Shown here in pieces: positions 1-4,999 of a DNA stretch of 5,201 nucleotides (position 1 is its first letter; the number at the start of each line of letters is the position of its first letter). Origin of the DNA: CAWEHT01 sp963808455. Its GTDB lineage: Bacteria > Chloroflexota > Anaerolineae > CG2-30-64-16. The position numbers and the translations under genes are program-made. Location of the stretch: positions 1 to 5,201 of the forward strand of contig CAWEHT010000398.1 of the NCBI GenBank assembly GCA_963808455.1. Direction: 5' to 3'. The notes under the pieces are model-generated. The model ran no database searches, was not told the DNA's origin, and saw nothing but the letters and a program-made list of their open reading frames with translations.

Positions 1-878
1 CCGCCGAATTTCATCTTTCACGGCAGAAAGTGCAGCGGCTGTTGCACGAAGCACGCGAGATGCGGATCGTCGAGATCCACGTTTACGGGGCCCCCGAGCT
101 GCACCTGGAACTCAAGAAAAAGCTCAAGGAAACCTTTGGCCTTCAGCAGGTGCTGGTGGCGCCGACGGACGAGGACGAGCAGCAGCGGCGCCGGTCTGTT
201 GCGTGGTCCGTGGCCGACTACCTGGCAGCGCTGCCTCAAAGACGGGATGGTGATAGCCGTCGCGCTGGGCCGCAACACCTCGGCGATGGCCGACTTTCTG
301 CACCCCACTGCGGCCATCGATTGCACCTTCGTCAGCGCCATGGGCGGCTCGCCCAGCATGAAGGTATCCGTCAGCCCCAACGAAGTCTGCACGCGGTTGG
401 CGGCACGCAGTGGCGGGTGGCGCGCCCTCTGTACGCCCCAGCCTTCGTCGAGAGCCAGAGCGTGCGCGACATGCTCCACGCGGAGGATACCATCGCCCAG
501 ACGCTCGATTTGGCCCGCCAGGCGGACGTGGCGCTCGTAGGCATCGGCACACCCCGCGCCGACTCGATCCTGGTCGAGGCGGCCTGTCTTGCGCCGTCGG
601 AGAGCTCCCGTTTGCGCGAGATGGGCGCCGTCGGCGAGGTCATGGGGCATTTCTTCGACGCCGATGGGCAGAGCGTGGACTCTGATCTGGACCACCGCCT
701 TGTGGGCCTGACCCTCGCCGAGCTGCGCAACATCCCCCAGGTGATCGCGGTTGCCAGCGAAGAGGAGAAATCGGAAGCCATCCTAGGAGCCCTGCGCACC
801 GGGATCGTCCACGTCTTGATCACCGAGCATCGCAACGCGCTGGCCCTTCTGCGCCTGGCCGGCGTAGCCGACATGTAG
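1..878 (+). CDS. SorC/CggR-family sugar-binding transcriptional regulator, 5' truncated, two compensating frameshifts
   Basis: This is a DNA-binding regulator of carbohydrate genes whose C-terminal domain senses a sugar phosphate. The window opens inside the N-terminal helix-turn-helix: from base 3 it reads SRQKVQRLLHEAREMRIVEI, the recognition helix and wing typical of SorC proteins, followed by a linker ending in LKETFGL. The effector domain shows VALGRNTSAMADFL, FVSAMGG, a GIGTPRADS segment, GAVGEVMGHFFDADG and the late LITEHRNALALL segment. The stop is TAG at 876-878. About 290 residues are visible, and family members run about 310-340, so only some 30-40 N-terminal residues are missing. 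The frame slips by one base near 234 (an extra C before CTCAAAGAC) and returns near 428 (a base apparently missing). The middle third, around 235-428, is conserved only in the shifted frame, so this looks like sequence error rather than decay. No target genes are visible downstream and its sugar cannot be named. Confidence 0.88.
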   Translation, partial: AEFHLSRQKVQRLLHEAREMRIVEIHVYGAPELHLELKKKLKETFGLQQVLVAPTDEDEQQRRRSVAWSVADYLAALPQRRDGDSRRAGPQHLGDGRLSAPHCGHRLHLRQRHGRLAQHEGIRQPQRSLHAVGGTQWRVARPLYAPAFVESQSVRDMLHAEDTIAQTLDLARQADVALVGIGTPRADSILVEAACLAPSESSRLREMGAVGEVMGHFFDADGQSVDSDLDHRLVGLTLAELRNIPQVIAVASEEEKSEAILGALRTGIVHVLITEHRNALALLRLAGVADM

Positions 879-894
879 CACCAGCCCAGGGCAC

Positions 895-923
895 CCGGCC
901 GCCAACGACCACGTTGCGGCCGG
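895..923 (+). terminator. GC-rich stem-loop just after the regulator gene
   Basis: The arms are 895-907 (CCGGCCGCCAACG) and 912-923 (CGTTGCGGCCGG), pairing over 12 bp with one bulged C and an ACCA loop. It begins 17 bases after the regulator stop codon, where a terminator is expected. No T-run follows, so it is not a classical intrinsic terminator. It may instead stabilise the 3' end or act in a U-less termination mode. Confidence 0.5.
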
Positions 924-981
924 CCCCGAGGGTGGCAACTACACCAGGGCGGCGCACGCCACTTGGACCGGCCGCCATCAC

Positions 982-1099
982 AGGATAGACACGGAGGTCC
1001 CGAAAGGGATGGATTCGATGGGATGGACAGGATCATGCCCAACAACATCCTGTCTATCCGGCCCAACCATCCCCATTCGGGGACCTTCGTGTCCATCCT
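982..1099. repeat. 118-bp near-perfect nested inverted repeat (palindromic intergenic element)
   Basis: The outer arms are 982-1012 and 1067-1099. They pair along almost their whole length, with only two substitutions and two one-base gaps; the shared core is GGATRGACACRRAGGTCCC. A second inverted repeat lies inside: GGATGGACAGGAT at 1021-1033 pairs with ATCCTGTCTATCC at 1047-1059 with a single mismatch and a 13-base loop. The core unit GGATRGACA recurs four times, twice in each orientation. The layout is that of a dispersed palindromic repeat or a small non-autonomous element. It contains no credible ORF. Whether other copies exist in the genome cannot be seen from one window. Confidence 0.7.
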
Positions 1100-1213
1100 A
1101 TACGAATTAACGCGCTGGCACGCGGCAACCGGGCCGGGCGGGCGCAACTCGGGCTGCTGGCCTGCTACAACGCTGCAGCATGGTTTCGCCCTGTCGCACA
1201 GCACGGCCCACGG

Positions 1214-1242
1214 TTGTGCCCGCCTTCCGCTTGTGCTAACAT
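1214..1242 (+). promoter_or_regulatory. Weak sigma70-like promoter candidate upstream of the zinc-ribbon gene
   Basis: TTGTGC (1214-1219) and TAACAT (1237-1242) are separated by 17 bases. The hexamers match consensus at about 3-4 of 6 positions each, so this rests mainly on spacing. If used, transcription would begin near 1249 and give a leader of roughly 225 bases before the zinc-ribbon gene, covering the hairpins at 1345-1453. Confidence 0.25.
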
Positions 1243-1374
1243 TCCACAGTTGAGCCATTCGCTGTATTCGATCTGCCTGAGGATTTCTACCTCCCCTACG
1301 GCTTTGCCGCCCGCCCGTCGGCGCACTACGGGGCGGGCATGGGACAGGTCTGGTCCGACCCCCGGCAGGCCTGA
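1240..1374 (+). other. Short coding-like frame without a start codon (possible gene remnant or small protein)
   Basis: Between a TAA (1237-1239) and a TGA (1372-1374), the frame through base 1252 encodes protein-like sequence: EPFAVFDLPEDFYLPYGFAA, then about 20 more residues ending in MGQVWSDPRQA. G or C occupies the third position in 32 of the 40 codons from 1252, as expected for a real gene in this genome, and the peptide is rich in acidic and aromatic residues. No ATG, GTG or TTG lies in frame at its head, and no family is recognised. It could be the tail of a gene whose upstream part is lost or frameshifted, given the indel rate here, or it could be chance. Confidence 0.25.
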
Positions 1375-1390
1375 CGCGAGGTTAGACCTG
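1345..1390. repeat. Inverted repeat with a FadR/GntR-operator-like core
   Basis: CAGGTCT (1345-1351) and AGACCTG (1384-1390) form a 7-bp inverted repeat. Inside the left half, TGGTCCGACCC (1351-1361) resembles the TNGTNNNACNA operator pattern of the FadR branch of GntR regulators but misses the last A. CAGGCCTG at 1366-1373 is a further perfect palindrome. The region lies about 85-130 bases before the zinc-ribbon start codon, where an operator or structured leader could sit. The match is short and degenerate, so confidence is low. Confidence 0.22.
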
Positions 1391-1408
1391 CCATGGAAGG
1401 CAAAAAAT

Positions 1409-1453
1409 GGGCCGGCGGCAAGGCCACCTCCAGTGGCGGCCGCTTGCCGGCCC
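1409..1453 (+). promoter_or_regulatory. Nested hairpin in the leader of the zinc-ribbon gene
   Basis: Three stacked helices can form: GGGC (1409-1412) with GCCC (1450-1453), CGGCAAG with CTTGCCG (1443-1449), and GCCAC with GTGGC around a CTCCA loop. Small bulges separate them. The structure ends 22 bases before the ATG and 13 before the GAGG ribosome site, so folding could affect translation or attenuate transcription. It follows an A-rich run (1402-1407) and no T-run follows it. No riboswitch class is recognised. Confidence 0.35.
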
Positions 1454-1475
1454 GGCAACCCCGGCTGAGGTGTCC

Positions 1476-2315
1476 ATGGACGAGCCATGTGCCGTCGTCT
1501 GCCCGTATTGCCAGGCGGAGATCGATGTGTCTCCCGGCGCGATGCATGCGCGGTGTCGCTCCTGCGGGCAGCCCGTCATCGTCATCGACTGCCCGTACTG
1601 CGGCGTCCCGGCCGCCTTGCCTGCTGACGGTTCAGCGGCGCAGTGCCGCTCGTGTGCGCGATCGATCGTCACGCCGGGCGACATGCCGCCGGACGATGCG
1701 CCCGAGCCGATACCCGCCGAGCTGCGCCAGGCATCCGGACGGTCCCGCACCTGGCGGGCCTGGTCGCTGCTCGTGCTCGTCATCATCCTTGCCGCGACCG
1801 CCGGTGCCCGCACCGTCCTGGACCCTCACGTAGACGTCGTCTACCTCATCCGCAACCTGCCGGCGGGACTGGGGCAACTGCTCGCGGCGCCGGATTCCGA
1901 ACCGGCCCGGCCTTTCCAGAGAGCCATCTGCCGCCCCTGCCTCAGTATGCCACCGCTGACGACATGCGAGTTGCCTTCGACGGCATCGCCCGGGCCGACA
2001 GGTTATCCTTCAACGACTGGCTGCATGCGCGTCCGGCGGCGGGCGCCACGTACGTGCTTGTCGAACGGTCACGTCGAGGGCTCGGAAAGTGCCGACAGGC
2101 CCATCCCCCACGGGTGGATCAGGTTGGAGACCGGCGACGAAAAGGTGCACCTGGACGAAGCGGGATGGAGCGGCGAGCTAGGGAACACTGACCTGACATT
2201 TCACCTGGTCTTCCAGGTGCAGGAAAGCGACCCCCTGTGGGACGCGAGCCTGCTCGTGGGGACGGCGGGGCAGGCACCCACGGTCGTGTCGCTCGACACG
2301 AGGGCCGGGCCCTAA
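1476..2315 (+). CDS. Double zinc-ribbon, single-pass membrane protein of unknown function (two frameshifts)
   Basis: I do not recognise a specific family. The ATG at 1476 is chosen because TGAGGTG (1466-1472) is a ribosome site just upstream and the zinc motifs begin at once. Residues 9-30 (CPYC...CRSCG) and 39-60 (CPYCG...CRSC) form two tandem four-cysteine zinc ribbons of the general MJ0042/treble-clef type. A proline- and acid-rich linker (about 67-85) follows, then a membrane segment at about 96-111 (WSLLVLVIILAATAGA) after basic residues, suggesting an inside N-terminus and an outside C-terminal domain of about 165 residues. The frame shifts near 1905 and back at 2066 (extra C after GTCGAA). 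Between them the conserved-looking reading is DDMRVAFDGIARADRLSFND, and afterwards GWIRLETGDEKVHLDEAGW. The repaired length is about 279 aa, with the TAA at 2313-2315. Sensing or assembly roles are possible, but nothing in the sequence decides it. Confidence 0.62.
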   Translation: MDEPCAVVCPYCQAEIDVSPGAMHARCRSCGQPVIVIDCPYCGVPAALPADGSAAQCRSCARSIVTPGDMPPDDAPEPIPAELRQASGRSRTWRAWSLLVLVIILAATAGARTVLDPHVDVVYLIRNLPAGLGQLLAAPDSEPARPFQRAICRPCLSMPPLTTCELPSTASPGPTGYPSTTGCMRVRRRAPRTCLSNGHVEGSESADRPIPHGWIRLETGDEKVHLDEAGWSGELGNTDLTFHLVFQVQESDPLWDASLLVGTAGQAPTVVSLDTRAGP

Positions 2316-2331
2316 GTGGTTCATCCGGCGA

Positions 2332-2463
2332 GTTGGCTGCACACCGACGCCGGGCACTGAAGTGTCCGGCTGGCACACGAAGTGCGCCGAGGCGCACTGG
2401 CGACGGGTATGCCAGCCTGTTTGAACAGGCTTCGTGTACCAGCCGACGGGTTTCAACCCTCGG
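2332..2463. repeat. Chain of short palindromes with nested long inverted repeat
   Basis: Successive hairpins fill this stretch. 2349-2358 pairs with 2361-2370 (GCCGGGCACT / AGTGTCCGGC). 2381-2388 pairs with 2391-2398 (AGTGCGCC / GGCGCACT). CTGGC (2397-2401) pairs with GCCAG (2411-2415). GCCTGTT (2415-2421) pairs with AACAGGC (2424-2430). GGGTT (2448-2452) pairs with AACCC (2455-2459), extended by CCGA/TCGG. In addition 2364-2382 pairs with 2430-2447 over about 17 bp, enclosing the inner hairpins like a cruciform. A degenerate third copy of the GGCTG-ACAC unit begins at 2332. This is intergenic repeat DNA or a structured RNA; no gene is credible here. Confidence 0.65.
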
Positions 2464-2493
2464 CGGCGCCGCGAGGAATTTGGCGGATGGACC

Positions 2494-2580
2494 GCTAAGT
2501 AGGTCGCCAGAACTCTTTTGAAGAAGTGCCGGCTTGGCTGCCCGTGAGCCGCTCAAGCAACTTGTGACAACCTACTTAGC
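2494..2580. repeat. 87-bp segment bounded by perfect 11-bp inverted repeats
   Basis: GCTAAGTAGGT (2494-2504) and ACCTACTTAGC (2570-2580) are exact reverse complements. The 65 bases between them have only weak internal pairing, such as GGCT/AGCC and TGAG/CTCA, and no convincing ORF. Terminal inverted repeats around a short non-coding body fit a miniature transposable element or a large RNA hairpin. No obvious direct target duplication flanks it. The right arm overlaps the stop codon of the possible minus-strand small ORF. Confidence 0.5.
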
Positions 2581-2694
2581 CCCGGCCGGCTCCCCAGTCC
2601 CATGTTTCTTGCTCGTTTCTTTGTAGGGGCCGGCTGGTCCACGTGCCTTGAGCGTCTCTTCCTGGGGGCCGCCTGGCCGCATGCCTTTCGCCAT
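2572..2694 (-). CDS. Possible 40-aa basic, disordered small protein
   Basis: On the minus strand an ATG (2694-2692) opens a 40-codon frame reading MAKGMRPGGPQEETLKARGP and then AGPYKETSKKHGTGEPAGAK, with the stop TAG at 2574-2572. The product is rich in Lys, Gly, Pro and Glu, very hydrophilic, and has no membrane or signal segment. Its lysine codons account for the local AT-rich patch around 2600-2625. The frame continues upstream without a stop, but that part overlaps the fchA promoter and leader and looks like noise. No clear ribosome site precedes the ATG, which is the main argument against it. It would be divergent from fchA, starting five bases from the 14-bp palindrome. No family is recognised with certainty; it may be spurious. 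Confidence 0.33.
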   Translation of the reverse strand: MAKGMRPGGPQEETLKARGPAGPYKETSKKHGTGEPAGAK

Positions 2695-2728
2695 CGGCCG
2701 GTTTGCAAACCGCCCCAGATGGGCCGAT
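2693..2728. repeat. Perfect 14-bp palindrome inside an outer inverted repeat, over the fchA promoter
   Basis: CGGTTTGCAAACCG (2699-2712) is a perfect palindrome. ATCGGCC (2693-2699) and GGCCGAT (2722-2728) form an outer 7-bp inverted repeat enclosing it. The palindrome covers the proposed -35 hexamer of the fchA operon, which is the position of a repressor operator. Equally it could be one more member of the palindrome-rich intergenic DNA to its left. Confidence 0.45.
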
Positions 2729-2731
2729 AAT
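2703..2731 (+). promoter_or_regulatory. Probable sigma70-type promoter of the fchA-folD-pfpI operon
   Basis: TTGCAA (2703-2708) and GATAAT (2726-2731) are spaced by exactly 17 bases; the -10 box matches TATAAT at five of six positions and the -35 at four. Transcription would start near 2738, giving a leader of about 88 bases. That leader opens with a small hairpin, CCCGC (2740-2744) with GCGGG (2748-2752), and ends at the GAGGAGG ribosome site (2811-2817). The gene order and orientation downstream fit a promoter here. Confidence 0.5.
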
Positions 2732-2825
2732 GATCTTGCCCCGCTGTGCGGGAGCCGGGCGCGCGCCGGATTGGCGCCGCACCGTTTTCCATGGCGGACA
2801 AACCCCAGTCGAGGAGGACCAATCC

Positions 2826-3480
2826 ATGGCAGATCAAATCGGGACCCAGACCGCCCTGATGACCGACCGCCCGGTGACGGCGTTCCTGGATGTGCTGGCG
2901 AGCTCTGCGCCCGCACCCGGCGGCGGCGCCGTGGCCGCTTTGGCGGGCGCGGCTTGGGTCGGCTTTGGTGAGCATGGTCGCCAACCTGACCCTGGGCAAA
3001 GCGGGCGACCAGGGGGTCCAGGGCCGCATCGCCGAGCTGCTGGAGCAGTCCGAAGGGCTGCGACGGCGGCTGGCAGCCCTGATCGCGGATGACTACGATG
3101 CCTTCATGCGCCTGTCGGGGGCGATGAAGATGCCTCGATCCAGCGATACCGAGAAGGCCGCGCGCACGGCTGCCTTGCAGGCGGCACTAAAGGGCGCATC
3201 CGAGGTGCCGTTGCAGATCGCCGAGGCTTGCGTGGCGGCGATGCAGTTGTGCCGCCCCGTGGCCGAGATCGGGAACAAGAACGCCGTCAGCGACGCCGGT
3301 GTGGCCGTGCTGCTGGCCGAGGCCGGGCTGCGCAGCGCGGCGCTGAACGTCCTCATCAACCACGGGCTGATCAAGGACGCGGAGTTCGTCACCGCCCAGC
3401 GTGCCCGGCTCGACGCCTTGCTCGCCGGCAGCGGCGCCCTGCGCGATGAGGTGTACGACTACGTGGTCAGCAGGCTATGA
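2826..3480 (+). CDS. fchA: FchA-type cyclodeaminase/cyclohydrolase (formimino-/methenyl-THF), one frameshift
   Basis: Members of this family (FTCD C-terminal domain) either deaminate formimino-THF or hydrolyse 5,10-methenyl-THF to 10-formyl-THF in the cytoplasm. The ATG at 2826 follows a strong GAGGAGG ribosome site by eight bases. After repair the product is 217 aa, the normal size. Landmarks: FLDVLASSAPAPGGG at 20-34 with the family's Gly-rich turn, then AVAALAGALGSALVSMVANL, DDYDAF near 88-93, GNKNAVSDAG at 149-158, NVLINHGLIKDAEF at 174-187, and a helical end to the TGA at 3478-3480. One base too many (G at 2951/2952) splits the gene just after ALAGA; the two sides join exactly as in the family. 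It is followed at once by folD, and its lone-domain form beside folD favours the cyclohydrolase role over histidine breakdown. No histidine-utilisation gene is visible. Confidence 0.88.
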
Positions 3481-3494
3481 GGGAGGGGAAAACG

Positions 3495-4377
3495 ATGCCA
3501 GCAACGATCCTGGACGGCCGGGCGCTGTCCAAGACGGTGGGAGATGAAGTCGAAGCGGACGTGGCGGCGTTCGTGGCGCTGACCGGCGTCAAGCCCACGC
3601 TGGCCGTGCTGCGAGCCGGCGATGATCGGGCCTCGGCGAGCTACGCCGGGGCGCTCGAGAAGTCGTTCGCCAAGCGGGGGCTGGGTTTCCGGATGCTGGC
3701 GCTTCCGGAAGGCGCCACGCAGGCCGAGATCCTGGCCGCGCTGGGCGAGCTCAACGATGACCGGGCGATCCACGGGATCATGGTGCAGGAGCCGCTGCCC
3801 AAAGGCGTCAACGAAGCGGCGGTGAAAGAGGCCATCTCGGCGGCGAAGGACGCCGACGGGGTGCACCCTGCCAACGCGGGACGGCTGGCGCAGGCCGAGC
3901 CGGCCGGGCGCGGCGGCGGGGCCGATGATTTCTTCGTGCCGGCCACGCCCGCCGGCGGCATGGAGCTGCTGCGGCGGGCCGGCGTGCCGCTGGCGGGGCG
4001 GCTGGCTGTGGTCGTGGGCCGCTCCTCCATCGTGGGTAAGCCGATGGCGTTGCTCCTGCTGCCGCGAGAACGCCACCGTGATGATCTGCCACTCGCGCAC
4101 CGCTGACCTGGCCGAGCAGTGCAGGCGGGCCGACATCCTGTGCGCCGCCGTGGGCCGGGCGCAGATGATCAAGGGTGACTGGATCAAGCCGGGGGCGGCG
4201 GTGATCGACTTCGGCGTCAACTTCGTGGCTGGCGCCATGTGCGGCGACGTCAACTATGAGGCGGCGCTCGCGGTCGCGGGGCTGGTCACCCCGGTGCCCG
4301 GCGGCACCGGCCCCATGACGAACGTCATGCTAATGAAAAACGTGCTGGCGGCCGCCCGCCGCGCAGTCGGCGGTTAG
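3495..4377 (+). CDS. folD: FolD, methylene-THF dehydrogenase, cyclohydrolase lysine replaced (one frameshift)
   Basis: FolD oxidises 5,10-methylene-THF with NAD(P)+ and in most bacteria also hydrolyses the methenyl product. The ATG at 3495 is preferred because GGAGGGG (3482-3488) lies six bases ahead; an earlier in-frame ATG at 3477 overlaps the fchA stop as ATGA and has no good site. The repaired length is 293 aa, normal. Visible motifs: GDDRASASY ending at Tyr50, GIMVQEPLP at 94-102 with Gln98, KDADGVHP with Asp121, FVPATPAGGMELL near 147-159, the Rossmann motif VVVGRSSIVGKPMA near 172-185, ENATVMICHSRT at 191-202, VIDFGVN at 236-242 and TPVPGGTGPMT at 265-275. Position 54, normally the catalytic Lys, is Leu (Tyr-Ala-Gly-Ala-Leu). 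Clostridial FolD proteins share this, and fchA sits just upstream. An extra C at 4062 breaks the frame before RENATV. Confidence 0.92.
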
Positions 4378-4440
4378 CGCAAGAACGCGAAAAGCCGGAG
4401 CGCGGAGAATGTGCGGCCTCCCGCGGAAGTGGAGGTAAAT

Positions 4441-4953
4441 GTGCTTCTCTCTGGCATGCGAATCGCATTCCTGATCGGACCCGGCTTCGAGGACCTGGAA
4501 TTCTGGGTCGTCTACATGCGCCTGATCGAAGAGGGCGCGCAGGTGCAGGTGGTAGGCACCAAAGCCGGCGAAACATACACCAGCAAGCACGGCGGCCTGA
4601 CGGCGCGCTCGCAGGTGGCTGCGGCCGACGTCAACCCCGGCCAGTTCGACGCGCTGGTCATCCCCGGGGGCTGGACTCCTGACACCATCCGCCGCAACGC
4701 GGCAATCAAGGCGCTCACCAAGGGCATCTATGACCAGGGCAAGATCGTAGGGCTGATCTGCCACGCCGGGTTGGTGGGCGTTTCGGCGCGCATCGTGGCG
4801 GGGCACCGGGCGACAGGCTCGCTGGGCATCAAGGACGACGTAGAAAATGCCGGCGCCACCTGGGTCGACGCGCCGGCCTTCCGCGACGGCAACCTGGTGT
4901 GGGGCCGGGTGGTGGAGGACATCCCGGATTTGTGGTGGCTGGCGCTTGGCTGA
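4441..4953 (+). CDS. DJ-1/PfpI family protein (class I glutamine amidotransferase-like fold)
   Basis: The family contains intracellular proteases, deglycases/glyoxalases and stress chaperones, so the reaction cannot be fixed from sequence. GTG at 4441 is chosen because GGAGGT (4431-4436) sits four bases ahead; an in-frame ATG at 4456 gives a more usual N-terminus (MRIAFLIGPGFEDLEF) but has no ribosome site. From the GTG the product is 170 aa, near the family norm. Key residues: Glu17 in GFEDLEF, the VIPGG turn at 73-77, and the nucleophile elbow LICHAG with Cys107 and His108, then IKDDVENAGATWVD and DGNLVWGRVVEDIPD near the end. No signal peptide is seen. The gap to folD is 63 bases with no terminator, so it is probably co-transcribed. 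The last residues (LWWLALG) are atypical; one missing T near 4929 would give DFVVAGAWLNELDGAIG ending at 4979, so the true C-terminus is uncertain. Confidence 0.85.
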   Translation: MLLSGMRIAFLIGPGFEDLEFWVVYMRLIEEGAQVQVVGTKAGETYTSKHGGLTARSQVAAADVNPGQFDALVIPGGWTPDTIRRNAAIKALTKGIYDQGKIVGLICHAGLVGVSARIVAGHRATGSLGIKDDVENAGATWVDAPAFRDGNLVWGRVVEDIPDLWWLALG

Positions 4954-4955
4954 AC

Positions 4956-4999
4956 GAATTGGACGGTGCCATCGGCTGAAATGTTAAGTCTGCCAATTC
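4956..4999. repeat. Short inverted repeat in the convergent gene junction
   Basis: GAATTGG (4956-4962) and CCAATTC (4993-4999) are exact reverse complements, 30 bases apart, spanning the junction between the PfpI gene and the minus-strand gene. The right arm lies within the minus-strand coding end. A bidirectional terminator would be useful here, but the stem is short and has no T-run. Confidence 0.2.

Noticed and set aside
371..1258. Long minus-strand open frame (295 aa) antisense to the regulator
   Set aside because: It runs over the conserved SorC gene and across the 118-bp palindrome; its protein is Ser/Arg/Pro-rich with no motif. It is a GC-rich shadow.
879..1475. A tRNA, riboswitch or other known RNA in the first long gap
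   Set aside because: Searching by eye for tRNA arms and common riboswitch cores on both strands found only the inverted repeats already listed.
2119..2556. Minus-strand open frame (145 aa) over the zinc-ribbon 3' end and the palindrome chain
   Set aside because: It crosses both a real gene and repeat hairpins, has no ribosome site and no recognisable sequence.
2332..2580. CRISPR array suggested by repeated short palindromes
   Set aside because: The units differ in sequence, and neither unit length nor spacing is regular; there are no identical direct repeats of 23-40 bases.
3477..3494. folD starting at the ATG that overlaps the fchA stop codon
   Set aside because: The ATG at 3495 has an ideal GGAGGGG site and gives motif numbering equal to E. 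coli FolD; the earlier start would only add MREGKT.
3459..4253. Minus-strand open frame (264 aa) antisense to folD
   Set aside because: folD on the plus strand carries all family motifs; the antisense product is His/Arg/Gln-rich and featureless.
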